64,000 bases of DNA. Source: Nymphaea colorata (lineage: Eukaryota; Streptophyta; Magnoliopsida; Nymphaeales; Nymphaeaceae). Below the pieces are notes generated by a model. The model had not been told where the DNA came from, searched no databases, and saw nothing but the letters and a program-made list of their open reading frames with translations. This document shows positions 36,006-46,383 of this stretch, piece by piece. The position numbers and the translations under genes are program-made. The stretch is taken from NCBI RefSeq assembly GCF_008831285.2, contig NC_045143.1, positions 15,649,151-15,713,150 on the forward strand. Direction: 5' to 3'. Within the stretch, counting starts at the first letter, position 1; every line of letters begins with the position of its first letter.

Positions 36006-37480
36006 CCATCAAGTACACGGGTAGAACGTTGTCGACTAAATCATGATTGCTTTTGTGATAGAAAATTGAGAACAACGATTCAACTTTGGGCCTATTTTTA
36101 CAGATAATGCACATGACGACAGTTTGTAAAATTCACATATAACTGTTGACTTGATAAAATAATAATCATGATCCCAAAATGTTAAAATATGCTCCAAAGA
36201 AAATAAATATGTCCAACGTATTGTTTTTGTTGGTCATGCTCGAGCTCACTTGAAACTCCCCTTATAAACGAGTCAAGATTTTGAGTTTCACTCAACTTTA
36301 CTTGATTAAATCGACTCACGCTGGTGTGCGTGGTACTTGAGGCATTTGGCCTCTCCATTCACACAAAAATCAAGGGCAGTTCTGTAATTTTTAAACTTTT
36401 GTTTACAACCTACACTTGGTGAGTTTTGGGATTCGCTAAAATGAACAGAGTGATTGTGTCAGTTATATGATCAATATGCACTTCTTACCAGTAAAAAAAA
36501 GTTTTCATTTTTTTTTGTCATGCTGGTATCGTTATTTCATCCATATATTCATATTGTTATCTCATACTTATGGTTTCATACCTATACCTATGTCGTTATC
36601 TTCTCATACCCAATCATTATCTTATATTCTTGCGTGTATATGAGATTTTATCTCAAGATATGAGATAACGACAAGACAAGACTAAAAAAATGTTGGATTT
36701 AGACATAGCATGTTAAAGCATTGATATTGATGATAAAGTCCATCCTATCTCGTTGTGTACGTAAACTGGCAAGGAAGACTCATTTTCAGTGTTTGTACGC
36801 TCTTTCACTTCTTTTCTTTTTTTCGTTTCCCGGAATCTTTTTTCTTTCCTCCATTATTTCGTCGAGAGTTAGTCGTCGTTCAGTTCGGTGCCGACCGCTG
36901 GCCCATCAGTAAATGCCGGATCTTAGCCAAGCAACGGAGGGTGCCACACTAGGCCGACCTCCCCTCCCCTTTTTTTTTTTCTCCAAGCTCTCCTTCATGG
37001 GGCAGAGCAGCGAAGCACCTTAGTCAAGCCACCATCGGTTTTTCAAGGCCATCAATGAGAAACACTCAAGCAAGTGTTCGGTCCTTCGGATACTGTCGTC
37101 CAAGGGTTTTCGATGCTGAAACCTTCGAGCGAAGTTTTTTCAGTTTTCACAAGGTAAAACCCTCAGTTTCAGTGTTTCACGACCTTCGATTTGAAACTTT
37201 TATGGAGGATTTCTTTTAGTCTTCTTTGAGCACTAACTTAACCGAGCACCAACTTAAAATTAACTTAAACGAGTCGAGAACAAGATCTGACACGACATGA
37301 CTCAAGCCGAAGCTTGGGCCGAGCTCGGGCCAAGTAGGACAGAGTCGAGTCAACCTCAAAGCTTTAAGTGGCTGAGCATGAACTTGCCAATCTGGAGCTC
37401 GATCCAAATAAGATATGAGAAAATCAACAACACACTAAGCATCGACAACGGAGGTTAGATTGTGACTAGAATGTGATCAC
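36006..37480 (-). other. 5' part of BAHD copy A intron
   Basis: Intron sequence between the copia insertion and exon 1. It aligns throughout with 50535-52023 of copy B. The donor reads cag|gtgatc on the minus strand at 37481/37480. With the insertion the intron is 7310 bp, against 2332 bp in copy B. Confidence 0.85.
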
Positions 37481-37903
37481 CTGAACCGCCACAAGGGGAA
37501 GAGAGTACCCATCATAGTTGATGGCGCCGTCCATGGGGAAGAAGGACCTGACAATGAGGGGGACGTCGACGGCGTTCATCAAATCGGAGACGTGCAGGCC
37601 GTCAGCCTTGGCGGCGACGAACTGCGCTCCGGCGTCGTTGCAATCGACGAAAATGGTGGTCTCAGCATCGGTGGCTAACCGACCAGACAAAAAGGGGAAA
37701 TGGAGGAGGCAGTGGGAGAGGGAGGTCTGAAGGCGCTGAACGACGGCGTCAAACGCAGTAGAGGGCTTGGGGAAGAGGAGGCCGTTCTGTATGTAGTGCA
37801 GAGGGAGCATGGCCACCTCCGTGACTGTTAGTTCCCATCTTGATCTTTCTGTCTTCTCCGGAAGATGGATGGTGGTGTGGGAAACCAGACGGATGGACGC
37901 CAT
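37481..37903 (-). CDS. BAHD acyltransferase copy A, exon 1 (residues 1-141)
   Basis: First exon, 141 codons, from MASIRLVSHTTIHLPEKTER to ...YDGYSLPLVAVQ, with a cag|gt donor after the Gln codon. Plant BAHD genes commonly have one intron just before the HXXXD block at a Gln codon, so the site is as expected. Residues ~38-75 (MLPLHYIQNGLLFPKP, LSHCLLHFPFLSGRLA) are the conserved N-terminal core. An in-frame ATG 33 bases further upstream exists in copy A only. I chose the inner ATG because it is the first in-frame Met shared by both copies. No signal peptide or membrane segment is seen, consistent with a cytosolic enzyme. Confidence 0.93.
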
Positions 37904-39365
37904 AGACGTGTTGCTTACTGGGCAAACAGTCCTCAAGGAGTGGAGAAGAGATACAGAGAGGAAACAGAGATGGAGAGGATCCGTCAGGGTATTGTGGGGG
38001 TGCTAAGTCGTTCATTTTCAGAAAGGTAGGGGATATTTTTCTGTACTTTTTTTTCAACATTTCCTATTTTACCGCGATGTTAGCGCTCCTTGACAAGCTC
38101 ATTCTCAGCATTTAAGCAAGGACTTTTTCGTCAATAGAAGTCCGGCCATTCAATTTCTCTTAGCAACAAGTGTGTCCTTTACATGGCACCAGCTGTGCCT
38201 GGTGCACGGAGGTACGAAATTACCAAAACATCATCAGAATTTTGGTGGGATTGAGTTTTTATGCAACCAGTATAAACAAGTATGCAGTGATGCATTTTAA
38301 TTTTTTTTTTACGAAGTAATGAATAGTTTAGACTTTTTCACAATATTTCATTACTTAAAAAAAAAAAATGGTTGATGGTACATGTACCCAATGCTTTTGA
38401 AAATTTGGTTTATCTGTTTTGGTGGTAACTTTCAAACTTAGTTTTCATGGATAACTTGAGGGAGTTGCGGTTCTCCACACCCTTTTGCAAGACCAAGTTT
38501 TGGTTTTCTCCACAAAACATGGTTTTCCTCAAGGGCACTTAAATGTTTAAAAATCTGATTTTAGAGGCAAAATGTTTCCAAAACTCAAAACTCGTGTTGT
38601 TTCCAAAACACGGTTCCATGGGCATCACCCAAACACTTACTTAAAATTGTTTTTGGATGACATAATAAGAAATTGACATTTTATTAATTTGATTTTTAGT
38701 TAGTTTTTGAAACCTGGGTGACAACACGAAACTTAGGAACGAGGGGTCAACTTATTTATGTCCTTTTGAAAAGATACATCTTATTAAGATTAGATTTTTG
38801 GGAAAACCGAGTTACGCAAATGCCCTGTAATCACTCTTCTCGAGGCAAAATGACATTTTCTTTTAAAATTATATTTAAGAGCGTCATCTAAATGCATGCT
38901 ACGCCTCACATTTCAACAAAACAAGTTTTATGAAAAATTTTCATGTTCTCTTATATTTATGTAATCAGCTTTTGTGGCGTGCTTGCACAGGCTGCTGCAT
39001 TATGGAGGGAAAGAATGGACCTGTCTCTCAGAGACTCACACGTGCATGATGCGAGGGCCGATTTTTCGTGTGCCAGTAGAGTTTAATGACTAAAATACAT
39101 TTCAATAAAATTAAAAATAAAATAAAAAAGTAGTTCTTTTCAATAAATTATCAAAATTTCCTTCGTTCCTTTATTTCTCCCGATACACTTTCTCTCAATA
39201 CGAGTGTAATCAGCACACTGAGACACGTTTGGTTTGGCTCCTTTATTTATTTAGTTAATTTAATGAAAAGGTAGAAAGAAAAATAATATTTTTAGAAGTT
39301 GTGGTTTTTTATCAAATCACATCCAAAATAGATTGAATGCCTGTGTCTTTCCAATTTAAATTAAA
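37904..39365. other. Upstream region of BAHD copy A
   Basis: Presumed promoter and 5' UTR of the minus-strand gene. It shares most of its sequence with 52447-54065. No clear TATA box could be pinned down. It contains several gtttggatgacat / catcacccaaacac motifs typical of decayed MITEs. Confidence 0.5.
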
Positions 39366-39860
39366 GGTAGCGTAAGGATGACACTTCCAATCAAATTTTT
39401 AAAGGCAAAACAGTTTTTTATTCCCAAACAACTGCTTGGTCGACATCAAAGTGTTTGGTTTTTGAAGAATCTGGTCGCCATATTATTTACAAAAAAAGAT
39501 GAGTTTTAGGTTTGTCATCGATTTATAAAAAAACAAACCAATTTTTTTCAAAATAGCTTTTAATAAGAATGTCATCCAAACTAAAATAGATTTTTTGAAA
39601 CAACCTTTTGCCTTCAAAAACATTTCTTTGGAATGTTTGGAAAGCATCAAAATCATGTTTTCGCGAAAACCATTTTGGAAAAAACCTCGTCTTTAAAAGG
39701 ATTGAATAATCTGGCACCCAAGATTATTGACAAACAAATGAGTTTTAGATATAACACCAAAATGCGCAAACTAATTTTTAAAAATGATTAAAATCATTTT
39801 TTTCAAAACATCATTTTTTTCAAAACAGTTTTTTATAAGGGTGTCATCCAAACAGGTCTA
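39366..39860. mobile_element. MITE-like element shared by both duplication copies (A)
   Basis: The left end ggatgacacttccaatc and the inner block aaaacagttttt pair with the reverse complement of the right end, ggatgacacccttataaaa then aactgttttgaa. This gives long imperfect terminal inverted repeats around a non-coding ~490-bp body. The same element is at 54066-54560, so it predates the duplication. No target duplication is clear. Confidence 0.5.
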
Positions 39861-40132
39861 AAATGTTATAACATTTCAAATTTTGTAATCAAATTTCTGT
39901 CCAGAGCTTAATTTAATAGGTCCAACATGCAGTGAAATAGCTTAGCCCAGCAGCGTGAACTTACACTGAATCGAGGTTAAGCTTGTGTTTTCCAGATGCA
40001 TCTCTCTTTCTCTCTCTCTCTCTCTCGTTTTTGTACTTAGGGGACCTCTTGTCCTCAAATTTTGTTATATATTCCCATTTTATCAGCTCTCTCTCTTTCT
40101 CTCTCTCCCCCTTTGTATTTTTGCACTTTGGA

Positions 40133-40600
40133 TCACAAAAATATGCAACATCCACTAGTAAACAAATTTGCTTGAGGGAGTGAAATACTCGTGCATGAAG
40201 TTTCTTTTAATATTTGCACATGCAAATATTGGAGCCAAGAAGAGAGAGAGAGAGAGAGAGAGAGAAAATATTGTCTCAACCTTATTAACAAAACACTAAC
40301 AAGGAAGTAGGGACTGCATCCACACACAAGCACTAAAAATACCCTTAGTGCAAAAAGTGAACCAAGTGCAGTAATAACCTAAGCAGTGAAGAAGGCATCC
40401 ACAATTCTAAAAGTAGAACCAAAGGTCAATGCAAAATAGATGGTGGTGACCCAAACAACAGTGATGAACCCAGTCACAAAATCTTGTAACTTTAGGAGAA
40501 CCACAAAACAGAAGCAAAATTAAGTAGAACGCAATGACAGCCCACTACAACAAAAGTAGACAGAAATGGCGCTAAGATCATACCATGTGCTAACCGGTGC
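40133..40600 (-). pseudogene. Unrecognised hydrophobic ORF remnant, copy A
   Basis: The minus-strand frame reads FITVVWVTTIYFALTFGSTF followed by IVDAFF and then a stop, and continues VFLVLVCGCSP. The copy B partner (54904-55141) stays open through the same place. Two hydrophobic segments suggest a membrane protein exon. I could not identify the family, and the copy here is broken. Confidence 0.3.
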
Positions 40601-40705
40601 TAACCCCGAAAGCGCATTTTTTTTGGTGGAATTACTGTGCTAACAAGGTGGATGGCCACTTAAAGCTTCTGGTTGGGTTGTGGCCATGTGTCCGACCTAT
40701 AATCT

Positions 40706-40741
40706 CATAACGTATGAGTGGGCCCGTTCATACGTTATGGT
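40706..40741. repeat. Perfect 12-bp inverted repeat
   Basis: The arms cataacgtatga and tcatacgttatg are separated by about 10 GC-rich bases (gtgggcccgt). It stands just left of the 82-bp tandem array and just right of the copy A border. Confidence 0.75.
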
Positions 40742-41633
40742 AATCAGTTACCTAAAACTCATGTTGCACTCACTTGCTTTGTAACTGCACCTACTTGCTT
40801 TGTAACTGCACAGTTGGGAATACTGGGAATCCAAGGAGCCTGTTTTATAAGCCCACTTATTTTATAACTGCACCCACTTGCTTTGCAACTGCACAGTTGG
40901 GAATACTGGGAATTCAAGGAGCCAGTTTTATAAGCCCACTTGCTTTGTAACTGCATGGTTGAGAATATTGGGAATCCAATGAGCCTGTTTTATAAGCCCA
41001 CTTACTTTGTAACTGCACCCACTTGCTTTGTAACTGCACAGTTGGGAATACTGGGATTCCAAGGAGCCTGTTTTATAAGCCCACTTGCTTTGTAACTGCA
41101 CCCACTTGCTTTGTAACTGCACAATTGGGAATACTGGGAATCCAAGGAGCCTGTTTTATAAGCCCACTTACTTTGTAACTGCACCAACTTGCTTTGTAAC
41201 TGCACAGTTGGGAATACTAGGAATCCAAGGAGCATGTTTTATAAGCCCACTTGCTTTGTAACTGCACCCACTTGCTTTGTAACTGCACAGTTGGGAATAC
41301 TGGGAATCCAATGAGCCTGTTTTATAAGCCCACTTACTTTGTAACTGCACCCACTTGCTTTGTAACTGCACAGTTGGGAATACTGGGAATCCAAGGAGCC
41401 TGTTTTATAAGCTCACTTACTTGGTAACTGCACCCACTTGCTTTGTAACTGCACAGTTGGGAATGTTGGGAATCCAAGGAGCTTGTTTTATAAGCTCACT
41501 TACTTGGTAATTGCACCCACTTGCTTTGTAACTGCACAGTTGGAAATACTGGGAACCCAAGGAGCCTATTTTATAAGCCCACTTGCTTTGTAACTACACC
41601 CACTTGCTCTGTAAGTTGCATAGTTGGGAATAC

Positions 41634-42621
41634 TAGGCCTGGGCGTCGGGCCGGCCCGGCGCGGCTCGGTACAGGCTGTGTTCGGGTCGAAGATTTTTCT
41701 TATCGCGCTCAAATTGAGTGAGCCCGGCCCGGCCCGAGATCTTAACGGGTCGGGCCCGGTTATCATTCTTTAGGCCCGACCCGGCCCGACGGCACGTTAG
41801 GTCAATCGATGTATCGATCGACATTCGACTCATTCCTTTCCTGATTTCCTTCCTCCGCCGCGCCCTCCCTCCCCTTTCGCATGGAGGCAGTCAGCAGAGC
41901 AGAGAAGTAAGCTTGTGGGACCATCGAAGGAAGCTTGTGGCATGGCCAGAGATGGAAGAAGGATAGTGGTTGGAGAGCTACGGTTTTCAGTTTGTTGTGC
42001 ACCCATTTGCAGGAAATTAAGGATTTGATGGTGAGGAGGGAAGAGAGGGAGAGAGAGAGGGACAGGGATAGGGTTAGTGATGGTGGAAGACAGCGGGGGT
42101 TTGAATGCGAGGAGAGGGAGAGTCTATGGGACCAACGGGCGGTGGAGAGGGAATTGGAGGAGAGACAGAGGAGGATGAGGATGGAGGAGAAAAGGGAAAG
42201 AGAGGAGATGGAGTGGAGGGAAAGGATGGTGAGCTTGCAGATGGAGCACGAGAAGCAGATGATGCAGATGCATGCTGACGCTTGCCAGAACCAGATGCAG
42301 ATTTTGAGGGTCTTGGTGAGATTGATGTATCAGCTGTTCGGATCAGGAGGTGATGGTCTAGGCAGCCTCAATCTGATGCCTTCACAGGTATTGCAGGCAA
42401 TGCACCACTCAAAGGGCATGGTGTTTGCTTAAGAGAAGTCGAAGGTGCATTCTGCTTAAGACATAAACGGGCCGGGCTGGGCCTCGAGCATGGTCGACCA
42501 GGCCCGGTATCCGGCCCGGCCCGTCAAATAATCGGGCTGGGCCCGGGCCGGGTCTTTGGCCCGGGCCGGGTCTTGGGCCCGACTGGATGACCGGGCTGGC
42601 CCGGCGCGATGCCTAGGCCTG
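41634..42621 (+). mobile_element. Non-autonomous hAT element carrying a host-like exon
   Basis: The 8-bp sequence gggaatac flanks both ends (41626-41633 and 42622-42629), matching the 8-bp target duplication of hAT transposons. The ends taggcctgggcgtcg and, on the other strand, caggcctaggcatcg form imperfect terminal repeats, followed on both sides by subterminal cggcccggcc-type GC-rich motifs. Between them lies no transposase but a coiled-coil coding sequence. The element interrupts the tandem array exactly within its gggaatactggg motif. Confidence 0.85.
42015..42432 (+). CDS. Captured coiled-coil exon, trihelix-factor-like
   Basis: After a possible acceptor (cccatttgcag) the frame reads EIKDLMVRREERER and continues as a highly charged helix (RELEERQRRMRMEEKREREE, EWRERMVSLQMEHEKQMMQM), then HADACQNQMQILRVLVRLMY and a stop at 42430. 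The open frame itself begins further left at 41935. A long charged helix ending in a short hydrophobic helix recalls the C-terminal coiled coil of plant trihelix transcription factors. That assignment is from memory of family shape, with no DNA-binding domain here to confirm it. It lies entirely inside the hAT borders, so it is probably a captured gene fragment. Expression is unknown. Confidence 0.5.
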
Positions 42622-42882
42622 GGGAATACTGGGAATCCAAGAAGCCTGTTTTATAAGCCCAGCGTCCACTTTGTGTGGGCAATTTTTTTTTAGGAATACA
42701 GATGGCTTCTTAAAGCAAACCCTAAAAAAGCTACACTCACCATTGTTTTTCTATCTAATCCCTTCTTTTCTCCCGTTTTGTTTGTTGTTGTTTTAGGTAT
42801 TGTTGTTGTTTTAGGTACAGGTTTAAGTTGTAGGCTAATGCTGTGCATAGAGATCCTCAGCGGAACATGAGAGTTCCATCAT

Positions 42883-42895
42883 TGGTATCAGAGCC
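42883..42895 (+). promoter_or_regulatory. Isolated tRNA-iMet primer-binding site
   Basis: The sequence tggtatcagagcc follows gttccatcat, as at an LTR/internal junction of a plus-strand LTR element. No gag follows, and the presumed LTR to the left was not paired with another copy. It is likely a remnant. Confidence 0.5.
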
Positions 42896-43304
42896 TGTTA
42901 TTGAACCTGAAACAAAAAACAAAAATAAAAAACCAGTGAGTCAATCTAACCTTGTGAAGGCTGCTAGTATCTATGTCTGTGCGTGCTGGACAAGCATACC
43001 AAGAGGCTTTTCTTTTTTTTTTTTGCTATTATGATAAAAATATTATAGACTCTTCGTCAAAAGATGACGCCGAATACTTATCAGATGTGTATATGCCTGC
43101 ATACAAAACATTCAAAACTATTGACACTGTTATTGTTTGTGAGTAGAATATAACCATTGCCTCTAGTATAGAAATCATTCTCCGTCGTGTATGGGGATGG
43201 TATGCAATCAAGAGAGCATAGAGTCAAGCATGCAATATAAATAAATATTTATCTTACATTTCCAGCTTTTGGCGGTAGGGCTCTTTTAGTATTACAATGG
43301 AAGT

Positions 43305-44406
43305 CCATTGTCACAAAAAACGCCGTTTTTTAAAAAAAAACACGTATTATACGCCGAAAACCTCCCAGCCGAATAAAACGGGAATAAGACGCGTTTTTTT
43401 CAAAAAAACGGCAAAAAAGAAAAAAACGCGTATTATACGCGTCTTTTCCGTTTTTTAAAAGTGTGCGAATGACATGGCATGTAATATTTATAAAAGATTT
43501 GGTTTGTCTTAAATTTGATCGCTCCTTTTAATGGAAGAAACGTGTTTTTTTTATAGGAAAAGGGCTTAGGTTAAAGGAAAAGTTAAAATCTATCCCTTTC
43601 CCCCTCGCGATTCCTTCCTCCTCGAGGAAGTCGCCGGACCGACGAGCGGTTGTGAGGGCGGTCGATGGGAGGCTGACGGCAATCGCTGAAGATTTTTTCA
43701 GCGGTGAGCGTTCTTCAGTCTTCACTCGACCTCAGGCATTCCACAAAGGCCAGCGGGCGTTGCGGTGATTTTGGGCAAAATCAGCACATAGAGGCCACCT
43801 AATCTTATGATTGCTCTTTTTTTTTGCAGTTGGTTAAACCTTTTTATGTTTCCCCTTTAGTTTTCCTCCTTTTTTTTGTTGCATTTGATGCTATCGTATT
43901 ATGTTTTTTAAAACCTGCCTTACCTGAGCCTGTAGATTTTGTATCGTTAATCTGCCTTATGTTTCCCTCTTAGTTTCCACATTTTATCGTTGCCCTCTTG
44001 CTTAGGTTTTGCTTAGGTTTGATGCTTTAAAACCTGCCGATTTTATTTAATGCTGTGAATAATGTGATGGGTTACGACTTACGAGTATGAATTTTGTTAT
44101 CTTATTTTATTTTTTGAAATAAAATATATATAAATTTTTCAGATTACTAAAATCATGGTATCATCTTTGCCCTATCTGAACCCTTACTTTTGTGATGAAT
44201 GCCCGAGCCTTTGCAAATTTTTCAATAGTTTTTTTTATTTGTTTCTCATTTACTTTTATTTGTACATAATTATCAGGATTTTTTATTTATTTTTTAAAAA
44301 TTTACCATCTTTTTCCCGTTTTATTCTCGAGATTTATAATTTTACCGTATTATACCCATCTTTTTCGTCGCCGTTTAATACCCGTACCCGAGATTTGTGA
44401 CAATGG
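43305..44406. mobile_element. Candidate TIR element, 13-bp perfect ends
   Basis: ccattgtcacaaa at 43305-43317 is the exact reverse complement of tttgtgacaatgg at 44394-44406. Similarity continues loosely inward: both ends carry acgg...gtattata...aaaacggga-type sequence. No target duplication is evident, and acaatgg also stands just outside the left end, so the borders may be off by a few bases. The interior has a GC-rich patch at 43590-43770 of unknown origin and no transposase. Confidence 0.4.
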
Positions 44407-44620
44407 TTTGTACCCACAGGAGCTGGCAATTCACTAAAGTAGATATAAATGAAATAACTGTAAATGAAACAAATGTGAATGAAATGAATATGACTATTGA
44501 GTGTGCTAATTGTGGCCATTGAGTGGTCCCTACATGTCATGGTATATGTGAAGGACTACCATGACAAGTTATATGACTGTTTGTTCCTATCATGATATGA
44601 TAGTATTATATTTTTGTATA

Positions 44621-45076
44621 TGTTACATCCCAGATTTGAGCTCTTACCATAGTGGGTTAGAGATTTATCAGGTTTGTTGCCACACTACGAAGGCTAAGCC
44701 TTTTGTTGTCTATCTTTTTCATGTTTTGGTGGACCCAGGGTAGCAAGTTGATCAGATGGCTCCACTTACTTTCTATTGGAAAGATTTTGAGTCTATTGCC
44801 GCACCGGCGTAGTGTTTTGGGTCTCATTGATGTCATGTTTTTGTTAGACATCAATGTTGTTGTTTTGGGGCAATTTTGTCATGTGGGTTATATTGAGACA
44901 TATGAAGTGATTTTCTATGAACTAAATTTAGTACAGAATGAAATGTTTGCCCCATTGTTTTTTAATGTGCATAGCTCATTTTCTTTAATCGTTGTGTCGT
45001 CACACCTCAATGTTTTATGTTCTACTGAAAAAAAAAATGAAGAGTTATTTGGGGATAAAAGTGTTGGGGTGTGGCA
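44621..45076 (+). repeat. LTR of a Ty3/gypsy-type element (5' or solo)
   Basis: It starts tgttacatcccagattt and ends ggggtgtggca, followed after four bases by a primer site. TG...CA ends plus the primer site fit a 5' LTR of about 456 bp on the plus strand. A second LTR was not found in the window, and the element body is truncated shortly after. Confidence 0.6.
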
Positions 45077-45080
45077 GCTT

Positions 45081-45093
45081 TGGTATTAGAGCT
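45081..45093 (+). promoter_or_regulatory. Primer-binding site of the truncated LTR element
   Basis: tggtattagagct differs by one base from the tRNA-iMet primer-site consensus and lies four bases after the LTR end. Confidence 0.65.
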
Positions 45094-45652
45094 ATAAAAA
45101 AACCCCACTATGGATGTGAGCTAAGGTCTATCTATGAAGCAGGTATGTGCTACTTGATTGAGCACTTATTATGATTTTGATTTTCACTGTGATATATATG
45201 TATATGATAGATTGATGTTTTTATTGTTGTGATGATACATTTTTGTACTTTGACTTGTATGAGTTGTCGTAGACCTTGTATTGAGAATGGGCATGCTTGC
45301 TTGTGTAGATGGAGTACCAACCTAAGTGTATGAAGCGATGTGGGCCAGTTACAGAGGCAAAAAGAGAGCCATGTTCCTCCCGTTCAGACGCGCATATCCA
45401 AAAGCAATCAAGAGAAATCCTAAAACTTCCTCTATTTCAGGAGAAGTGGGTGTGCTTACCATGTTTCCTTTCACAAACCACACCTCACTTACAAAGATGC
45501 ATAAAATGGAAACATGAAATTTTCTGCCATCGCCTCTAGAAGGAATTCATCTCCAAGCAATAGGTCGGGCGTTTTGCCAAGGAGGTGGCCGCAGTTCATA
45601 ATGGCTCGTCGAACGCCATCAATATCGAACCAATATCACTTTCGTTTCCAAC
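45094..45652. other. Truncated leader, then possible minus-strand exon
   Basis: The first 250 bases are the leader of the truncated LTR element. At about 45470-45610 the minus strand has a stop-free stretch reading DGVRRAIMNCGHLLGKTPDL and onwards to FPFYAS, ending at a tt|gtaagt donor. A second frame over the same bases also looks protein-like (MAFDEPL). I do not recognise either, so I leave the stretch undefined. Confidence 0.3.
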
Positions 45653-45887
45653 ATGGCCGCTTGGAATGATCCGTTAGAAGAAAATGCCTAGTAGAGGCTG
45701 TGATTAGGGCATCAAACCTCAACGCCCAATTCAGAAACGTGAAAGATTGAGAAAGAGAGAGAGGCATACGCAACATTTGACGGGTTTCGACAGACAAGCT
45801 TTCATCGGCCGGCTGGCTGACTAGTTTTTGGTGGGCTTTATTGGACGCAGACGGGAGATTGTGCAGCATTTTAAGTACAGAAGCCAA
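45653..45887 (-). repeat. Segment repeated in inverse orientation at 55486-55675
   Basis: The reverse complement of about 45653-45856 matches 55486-55675 at roughly 85-90% by eye, including the translated block SFTFLNW(A/V)LR(F/I)DALI. The match stops in the right copy where the copia LTR begins (after ccaagc). It may be the 5' exon of an unidentified gene on this strand. Confidence 0.8.
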
Positions 45888-45948
45888 TCATTCTAGAATG
45901 AGTAAATTTTTGTCTCTACTTTTTTTTTTTCAAGTCTACAATACATAC

Positions 45949-46383
45949 CTGAAATAAAATCTGAAAGATATGGCCCCAAATCCCAGCTTTTTCATGAGCA
46001 TATATTCCTCTATAGTGGTTGTTTGCAGCCACATTTTCACTTTCCCCATTTACAGGAGGAAGATAAGTGCCTCTTTCATTATCTACTTTCATAGGGTCAG
46101 CATTATCACAACGTAATTTTTTCAGACCCGTATAGCGGCCATACATGGATAATAAGGAACCGATCTACAAAACAACAGAGCATATAATCAAGAAATTATT
46201 GTCTCTGATCTCCACAAAGAATGATGACAACCTGTATAAATTGACATCTGTGACATACCCCGAAATATATCGTTAGTAAGGTGAATGTCCACCTGTTCAG
46301 CAGCAAGTAGATGTACAACACAAAGTTACCATATGCAATGCAGCTTTCAGACTCTATAAGCCAATAAGGTTCAAGCAGGATGC
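45949..46383 (-). pseudogene. Two exons of a plant multispan transmembrane protein
   Basis: Two exons on the minus strand are joined in phase. Exon 46259-46383 lies between a ttttcag acceptor and a g|gtatgt donor and ends LLNRWTFTLLTIYFG. Exon 45949-46165 lies between ttttgtag and cag|gtatgt and starts IGSLLSMYGRYTG, with ERGTYLPPVNGE and EKAGIWGHIFQILFQ later. The (E/Q)WTF-LVTIYFGLGSLLS-YG motif and the AGFWG-QI-(Y/F)Q ending are those of an uncharacterised plant membrane family (Arabidopsis At1g10660/At5g62960-like, distantly related to rolling-stone proteins). Upstream and downstream exons are not found, so it is a gene fragment even though these exons show no lesions. Confidence 0.6.

Larger units (their letters stand above)
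28547..40670. repeat. Segmental duplication copy A (BAHD locus)
   Basis: This block is directly repeated at 48104-55287. The match starts near gatgaccgaacaatggtagt and ends near gtgctaacaaggtgg, and includes the BAHD gene, its intron and more than 2 kb of upstream DNA. Without the copia insertion at 31070-36005 its length (about 7.2 kb) equals that of copy B. Exons and introns are both strongly conserved, so the duplication is fairly recent. Confidence 0.95.
40765..42662. repeat. ~82-bp tandem array, about 11 units, split by a hAT element
   Basis: Each unit contains two ~20-bp subrepeats of (c)cacttgctttgtaactgca followed by cagttgggaatactgggaat, then ccaaggagcctgttttataa and gcc. About eleven units span 40765-41633, and one fragment resumes at 42622-42662 after the hAT insertion. 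Units differ by few substitutions. Frames with repeated SKWVQLQ/KASGCSYK residues are artefacts of the 82-83-bp period and do not represent a protein gene. Confidence 0.93.

Noticed and set aside
40759-41766. Several 60-80-residue frames with repeated SKW/KASGCSYK peptides on the minus strand
   Set aside because: They are produced by the ~82-bp tandem array. Frame and peptide period follow the DNA repeat and there is no conserved start.
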